From contig NZ_JALJVC010000023.1 in NCBI RefSeq assembly GCF_022967985.1, forward strand, positions 1-56,838: a DNA stretch of 56,838 nucleotides, in the 5' to 3' direction. The position numbers and the translations under genes were made by a program. Source of the DNA: Acinetobacter lwoffii (GTDB taxonomy: Bacteria > Pseudomonadota > Gammaproteobacteria > Pseudomonadales > Moraxellaceae). Below the pieces are notes generated by a model. The model made no database searches, was not told the DNA's origin, and saw only the letters and a program-made list of their open reading frames with translations. Shown piece after piece: positions 52,273 to 56,838 of this stretch (positions within the stretch are counted from its first letter, which is position 1; every line of letters begins with the position of its first letter).

Positions 52273-55101
52273 TTAAGGCTTGACCACGACCATCACCTGA
52301 ATCGCTTCCGGTGTTACCGATAGACCATCCAACAGGCTTAGACCCTCTTTCTGCAACTTCTGTAAACGTGCAATTTCATCTTCACGGATACTTGGGTTGA
52401 ACTGTTTCAGATAGGTCAGACGATCAATTTCATATTGCCATTTATTGCCATACACTTCTTTGGCTTGCTGCTTGAAGCCCGGCAATGCACTGCGTGCCAG
52501 TTCAAGTGCCTGTTGATAACGTGCTTCAATCACATCACGACGTGCTTTCACCACCTGACGGCAGCTATTGCCATCTAAATGATGCAGGTACGGTTTCAGG
52601 ATTTCTGGCGCAATCTTCTGGGAAAGATCCTGACCTTTTTCACTCAGCAAGACACGAATCAACTGTTGCGGCAAACTAGACGGCAAGTTCAATGCTTTCG
52701 GTGCCACTACATCGACCTTGAACCATACTTCAAGTAATACCGAACCCTGTGGCAGTGCTGCAGATTTTAGTACCGCAACGTTAGTGCTACCAAAGCCTTG
52801 CGTATTGATCATTTCCATCACACTTTCAGTGAATGGATGTTCCAGTGTCAGGTATTGCGCATCTTCGCGGATTTGTGCCTGATCACGATAGAAAGTCGCT
52901 GTAATCCCTTCTTCATCCAACGTCAAACCTTGAACCTGCATTTGATCGGTTGGCTTGATGATCACTGTACCGTTACTTTGCTCGTCAAAGTCGATATTTG
53001 TGGATGCCATAAAGCGCTTCATGAAAATCGGCAAAGTGGTATTGTCATCATAATCTTCAAGCGCGTTGACAATTTCCTGCGCCACCACCGGACGGCAAGA
53101 ATTGTATTCAAGCAAACGGTCACGACCTTCCTGCAATTCAGCTTCCAGCGCTTCACGTTGCACGCTAACTTCTTCCAGCAGGTCTTCAAACTCTTGACCT
53201 TTGTCTGCCAATAGACAGTCTTTCAAGCGAACAATAAAATTTTCTTGCAAGGTTTGTGCAGCTGGAGAAATATTGCTGAAGATATTCAGCGCTTCGTTAT
53301 ACCAGCGGAACATACGTTCTTGTGCAGTTCCCACCAGATAAGGCACATGAATCTGAATGCGGTTTTCCTGACCGATACGATCCAGACGACCAATACGCTG
53401 TTCCAACACGTCCGGGTTCGCAGGTAGGTCAAACAGAATCAGATCAGAGGCAAACTGGAAGTTACGTCCTTCTGAACCGATTTCCGAACAAAGAAGAATC
53501 TGCGCGCCATACGAATCTTCAGCAAAATAAGCTGCGGCCTGGTCACGTTCTAACAAGCTCATGCCTTCATGGAACATCGCCGTACGAATACCGGCATGTA
53601 AACGCAGTACATTTTCCAACGCCTCAACCACTGGCCCGCTACGCGCAATCAGTAAGACTTTCTTGTGTTTTAAATCGGTACGCAAACGCTCCATCAGCCA
53701 CATCACGCGTGGATCGGCTTCCATCCACGAGCCATCTAGCTGAGCTTCTTCAGGCCACATTTGCTCACGTAATTTACCATCTTTAGACCAGTGTTCTGGT
53801 GCTGGCAATGGCGCTGGCTGACAGTCACGACCCGGGAAACCTTGAATCGCTTCACGCGTATTACGGAACAGGATACGGCCTGTACCATGACGGTCTAAAA
53901 GTTCATGAATGGCACGGAAACGCTGTTCAGGATGATCTTCAATCGGATGACCTAACAAGGCCTCAATCGCAGTAAGATGCTCAGCTTCTAGCGGCATGTC
54001 TGACATCAACACTTCTGCAATTTTAGCCGTATGCTGATATTGCGCTTCTTCATCGAGGAAACGATCCAGCGAGTTAAAACGCTGCGGATCAAGCAAACGT
54101 AGGCGTGCAAAGTGACTTTCTACACCGAGCTGTTCAGGTGTCGCTGTCAATAACAACACGCCCGGCGTATGTTCAGCCAGTTCTTCAACCAGATCATAAC
54201 GGTCATTACCGCCATCTTCTTCGCTCCACATCAAATGATGCGCTTCATCAACTACCAGCAAGTCGAAACCTGCTTCAAGTGCCTGTTCACGAAGATCTTC
54301 ATGGTCGACCATCAAATCGACAGAGGCAATAATTTTTTGTTCGGTCAGGAATGGGTTCTGTTCAGGGTCATGTTCTTTGATCGACGCAGTACGGGTCAAG
54401 TCAAATAGCGAGAACTCAAGATTGAAACGACGGCGCATCTCGATCATCCACTGATATTGCAGTGAATCTGGTACTAAAATCAGAATACGTTCAGAACGGC
54501 CAGTTTTCAGCTGTTGATGGATGATCAGACCCGCTTCGATGGTTTTGCCCAGACCAACTTCATCGGCCAGTAATACACGCGGTGCAAAACGCTGACCGAC
54601 TTCATGTGCAATATACAATTGATGCGGAATCAGGCCGACACGTGAACCTACCAAACCACGCAGTGGACTGCTTTGCATATTGGCCTGCATCAGCAGCGCT
54701 TCAATACGCAGGTCATACCATTCTTTATAATCAACCTGACTGGCCAATAAACGGTCTAGAGGCTTAGACAGCTGGATGGTCGCACCAATACGAGTTTCAT
54801 TCAGCGATTTACGTTCTTCAGTTCCATCTTCCAGAGTACGAACAACATGATAACGCACCACGCCATTGCGGTCTTCAACGGATTCTACAATCCACTTGGT
54901 CCCTTCCTGATCCTGTAATTCATCTTTCACATTAAATACGATACGAGATAAGGGTGCATTGCTGCGTGCATAGACGCGGGTTTCATCGCTTTTCGGGAAT
55001 AAAATGCTGACCGACCGCTCATCAACATCAATAAGAACGCCTAAACCGAGTTCTGTTTCAGTATCTGATAACCAACGTTGACCAATAGCAAATTGCTGCA
55101 A
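52273..55101 (-). CDS. rapA: RNA polymerase-associated ATPase RapA
   Basis: Swi2/Snf2-type ATPase that recycles RNA polymerase, 942 residues from the chosen start (968 in E. coli). Two Tudor/KOW-like N-terminal domains (QQFAIGQRWLSDTETELGLG; GTKWIVESVEDRNGVVRYHVV) precede the helicase. Walker A DEVGLGKT is at 180-187, the DEAH box near 276 (VVDEAHHL), and motif VI is in LEQRIGRLDRIGQ. The start is a TTG at 55101: AAGGTGG lies six bases upstream and the first residues then match the family (MQQFAIGQRWLSDTE). The frame is open to a GTG at 55152, but the extra 17 residues have no counterpart. Its own terminator follows. Confidence 0.93.
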   Translation of the reverse strand: MQQFAIGQRWLSDTETELGLGVLIDVDERSVSILFPKSDETRVYARSNAPLSRIVFNVKDELQDQEGTKWIVESVEDRNGVVRYHVVRTLEDGTEERKSLNETRIGATIQLSKPLDRLLASQVDYKEWYDLRIEALLMQANMQSSPLRGLVGSRVGLIPHQLYIAHEVGQRFAPRVLLADEVGLGKTIEAGLIIHQQLKTGRSERILILVPDSLQYQWMIEMRRRFNLEFSLFDLTRTASIKEHDPEQNPFLTEQKIIASVDLMVDHEDLREQALEAGFDLLVVDEAHHLMWSEEDGGNDRYDLVEELAEHTPGVLLLTATPEQLGVESHFARLRLLDPQRFNSLDRFLDEEAQYQHTAKIAEVLMSDMPLEAEHLTAIEALLGHPIEDHPEQRFRAIHELLDRHGTGRILFRNTREAIQGFPGRDCQPAPLPAPEHWSKDGKLREQMWPEEAQLDGSWMEADPRVMWLMERLRTDLKHKKVLLIARSGPVVEALENVLRLHAGIRTAMFHEGMSLLERDQAAAYFAEDSYGAQILLCSEIGSEGRNFQFASDLILFDLPANPDVLEQRIGRLDRIGQENRIQIHVPYLVGTAQERMFRWYNEALNIFSNISPAAQTLQENFIVRLKDCLLADKGQEFEDLLEEVSVQREALEAELQEGRDRLLEYNSCRPVVAQEIVNALEDYDDNTTLPIFMKRFMASTNIDFDEQSNGTVIIKPTDQMQVQGLTLDEEGITATFYRDQAQIREDAQYLTLEHPFTESVMEMINTQGFGSTNVAVLKSAALPQGSVLLEVWFKVDVVAPKALNLPSSLPQQLIRVLLSEKGQDLSQKIAPEILKPYLHHLDGNSCRQVVKARRDVIEARYQQALELARSALPGFKQQAKEVYGNKWQYEIDRLTYLKQFNPSIREDEIARLQKLQKEGLSLLDGLSVTPEAIQVMVVVKP

Positions 55102-55253
55102 TTTTTCCACCTTTATCTTAAGTACAAGATTATGAATATTAGGCTCAATCACGAAACGTCATTGGAGCAAAATTTCACACCTTCAAGCAATGTATTTTGA
55201 CATAAAGCCCACTAAAAAGTGAGCATAATTCACGCCGATTAAAGAAGTATTTC

Positions 55254-55898
55254 CTAGAACGGCGCCGGACAATAAAATTCGACCAACTGCTCTGTTTGAG
55301 GATGATAAAAACTCAAACGTTCCGCGTGTAAACATAAACGCGAGCTGAGCTGTTGCTGTTCGGATGTCGCATATAAGGTATCGCCAATAATCGGATGTCC
55401 GAGATATTGCATATGCACCCGTAGCTGATGTGAACGGCCGGTAATTGGGATCAGTTTCACCCGGGTCACAGGCTGTCCCTGAATATTAAAATGTTCAATC
55501 GCCTGCCAATGCGTGATGGCCGGCTTATGATGTGTGGGATCTGCGATATGTAAAGGCGGACGGCTTGGATCATACACCACTGGCACTTCAATAGTGCCTT
55601 CACCTTCGAGTGTACCTGCAACCACAGCCTGATAGGTTTTATCAGTCTGGCGTTCCTGAAACTGGCGGGAAATGGTTTTTTGTCCCCATTTGCTCAGACC
55701 AAAGGCCAAAATACCGGATGTATCGCGATCCAGTCGATGAATCAGTAAAGTTTTGGGTTCTAATTTGACCAGACGGTTGATCAGGCAATCTTGTAAGTCT
55801 TCTGTTTTACCGGGAACTGTGAGTAAACCTGCAGGTTTGTGGATGACCATGAAATCGTCATCACGATGTATCAGATGTTCGGTTAGAAAATTACTCAA
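55254..55898 (-). CDS. rluA: Pseudouridine synthase RluA
   Basis: Dual-specificity enzyme that makes pseudouridine in 23S rRNA (746) and tRNA (32) in E. coli. The 214-residue protein has no S4 domain, as expected of RluA. The catalytic Asp57 is in HRLDRDTSG. DKTYQAVVAGT and PITGRSHQLRVHMQYLGHPIIGD are the other family motifs. Single gene. Confidence 0.94.
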   Translation of the reverse strand: MSNFLTEHLIHRDDDFMVIHKPAGLLTVPGKTEDLQDCLINRLVKLEPKTLLIHRLDRDTSGILAFGLSKWGQKTISRQFQERQTDKTYQAVVAGTLEGEGTIEVPVVYDPSRPPLHIADPTHHKPAITHWQAIEHFNIQGQPVTRVKLIPITGRSHQLRVHMQYLGHPIIGDTLYATSEQQQLSSRLCLHAERLSFYHPQTEQLVEFYCPAPF

Positions 55899-56031
55899 AG
55901 TTCAATCCCAGGCTGATCGTGAAAAACAAGGCGGCAATGATAGAAAGCTTAGCCAATAATTACAATGCGCATTTATGTAAATGACGATGAAATTTCCGAT
56001 TTAGCGCATAAAATTGCTCAATCACAGCGCA

Positions 56032-56739
56032 TCAACCTGAGGATTTTAAAATGAAGCTTGCCAATTCATGCAAAGACGGATGCTTTAGCACATCTTCATA
56101 ACGGATATTGGCACCATGCGCACGCCATATACCAACGAGACTGACCATCGCTACTGAATCCAGACCATAATTTTTTAAGTCGACATAGGGATCAATTTCC
56201 AAAGCATCCATATCCAGCTGTTCTGCGACAGCCAACATAATGCCTTTGGTCGACAATACATATTCTGACGGCGCGCTTAAATCCCATAATCGAGTCAGGC
56301 TATAGGTATTTAAGTGATGTATCCCCTGTGCCGAAATATTTTCAATCCACTGAATATGCTGATCTTGATTTGACAATAAAATCGCATCATCAACTACACA
56401 GATTTGCTCGGTGACACTTTGCAGATGCGGTAAAATCTGTTTCAGCATCGGTGTAACCTGCCCGGCAAAAATCAGTTGCGGATGCATTGAGGCATATTCT
56501 CCCAATTGCTGCATGCCTTGCATCAGGTCATCACCATATAAGTCAACAATCGGAATATCGAGTGCTTTGGCTTTATTGCTGATCTGGATCAGATGACTCA
56601 TTAGGTCGCTTTCTTGTATGCTTACCATCATCCTTAAATTTTGTAATCCCACTAAAACCAAAACAGATTCATTTGATGCAAGCTGCCATTTGGCTTGGGA
56701 TGGAGCAAGTTGGATTTTTTTAGGGATGGGGTACAGCAT
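56032..56739 (-). CDS. Isochorismatase-like scaffold fused to an aryl/acyl carrier domain
   Basis: 235 residues. The C-terminal carrier domain has NYGLDSVAMVSLVGIWR with the phosphopantetheine Ser at residue 195. The N-terminal half resembles EntB/DhbB-type isochorismatases (PIPKKIQLAPSQAKW). The catalytic Asp of the HDMQ motif is replaced (VLVLVGLQN), and the catalytic Lys and Cys motifs are absent. So it probably serves as a carrier protein, not as a lyase. Such proteins work with NRPS enzymes in siderophore pathways. The genes that would settle this lie beyond the window's right edge. Confidence 0.8.
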   Translation of the reverse strand: MLYPIPKKIQLAPSQAKWQLASNESVLVLVGLQNLRMMVSIQESDLMSHLIQISNKAKALDIPIVDLYGDDLMQGMQQLGEYASMHPQLIFAGQVTPMLKQILPHLQSVTEQICVVDDAILLSNQDQHIQWIENISAQGIHHLNTYSLTRLWDLSAPSEYVLSTKGIMLAVAEQLDMDALEIDPYVDLKNYGLDSVAMVSLVGIWRAHGANIRYEDVLKHPSLHELASFILKSSG

Positions 56740-56758
56740 GGGAGGCTCTTATAAATAC

Positions 56759-56786
56759 AAAATAGCATGATGATTCATGCTATTTT
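56759..56786. repeat. Perfect 12-bp inverted repeat upstream of the carrier-protein gene
   Basis: AAAATAGCATGA (56759-56770) and TCATGCTATTTT (56775-56786) with a TGAT spacer. It lies about 20 bases before the carrier-protein ATG. It could be an operator, or a terminator for a minus-strand gene beyond the window edge. The tail is only weakly T-rich. Confidence 0.6.
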
Positions 56787-56838
56787 AGTTTAGCATCGAT
56801 TTGAAAAACACTTTGATTTCACAGAGGTTTATTGTTCT

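Overview
The window is a chromosomal segment of an Acinetobacter species (Gammaproteobacteria, Moraxellales). The genus call rests on gene content and protein character: a dnaE-trmJ-cysE block, an Acinetobacter-type 7Fe ferredoxin, the KdsD-KdsC-LptC-LptA-LptB operon, a LapE/LapB/LapC-type type I secretion operon, a RapA with a short N-terminus, and lipoproteins that look Acinetobacter-specific. I cannot name the species. No plasmid, prophage, insertion sequence, CRISPR array or rRNA operon is visible. Most of the window is core chromosome with small accessory inserts.

Layout. 1-5.4 kb: replication and tRNA/cysteine genes (dnaE, trmJ, cysE). 5.5-13.7 kb: lipoproteins, an alpha/beta hydrolase lipoprotein, mutS, fdxA, an M15-like peptidase lipoprotein and an O-methyltransferase. 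13.9-16.1 kb: a UspA tandem protein, a hexapeptide acetyltransferase and a YigZ protein. 16.3-21.1 kb: a minus-strand type I secretion operon (TolC-like, ABC, HlyD-like) whose TolC gene has its signal peptide in the wrong frame. 21.3-24.7 kb: the LPS transport and Kdo operon. 25.2-26.7 kb: cysS and tRNA-Gly(GCC). 26.9-32.7 kb: a mixed accessory stretch with a PaaX-family regulator, a desaturase, a CDF zinc exporter, a GST, a glutamine amidotransferase, a YceI protein and a GNAT gene broken by an amber codon. 32.9-37.7 kb: a small unknown protein, tkt, an orphan pilin-like gene in a gene-poor gap, and metK. 38-44.5 kb: an Ala-rich lipoprotein, a YeeE/YedE (TsuA-like) transporter, a lipoprotein, the uncharacterised TIGR03915/TIGR03916 radical-SAM pair, a nitronate monooxygenase-like flavoprotein and a glycine-zipper protein. 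44.7-47.7 kb: dusB, a DUF1615 lipoprotein and a HAD phosphatase. 47.9-50.9 kb: a desB-desC operon with a divergent TetR/DesT-type regulator and a repeat-rich operator region. 50.9-56.7 kb: an alpha/beta hydrolase, an orphan PAAR protein, rapA, rluA, and a carrier protein fused to a catalytically dead isochorismatase domain.

Genes that work together: KdsD and KdsC make Kdo precursors while LptC/A/B move LPS to the outer membrane. LapE/B/C should export a large adhesin, but no substrate gene lies here. DesC passes electrons to DesB, with the TetR protein as the likely lipid-responsive repressor. The radical-SAM protein and its DUF4130-type partner form a translationally coupled pair of unknown DNA-related function.

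I found no obviously new multi-gene defence or mobile system. The observations most worth checking are the misplaced TolC signal peptide (paired compensating indels), the triple 12-bp-spaced operator in front of desC, the radical-SAM pair, the dead isochorismatase-carrier protein, and the amber-interrupted GNAT gene.
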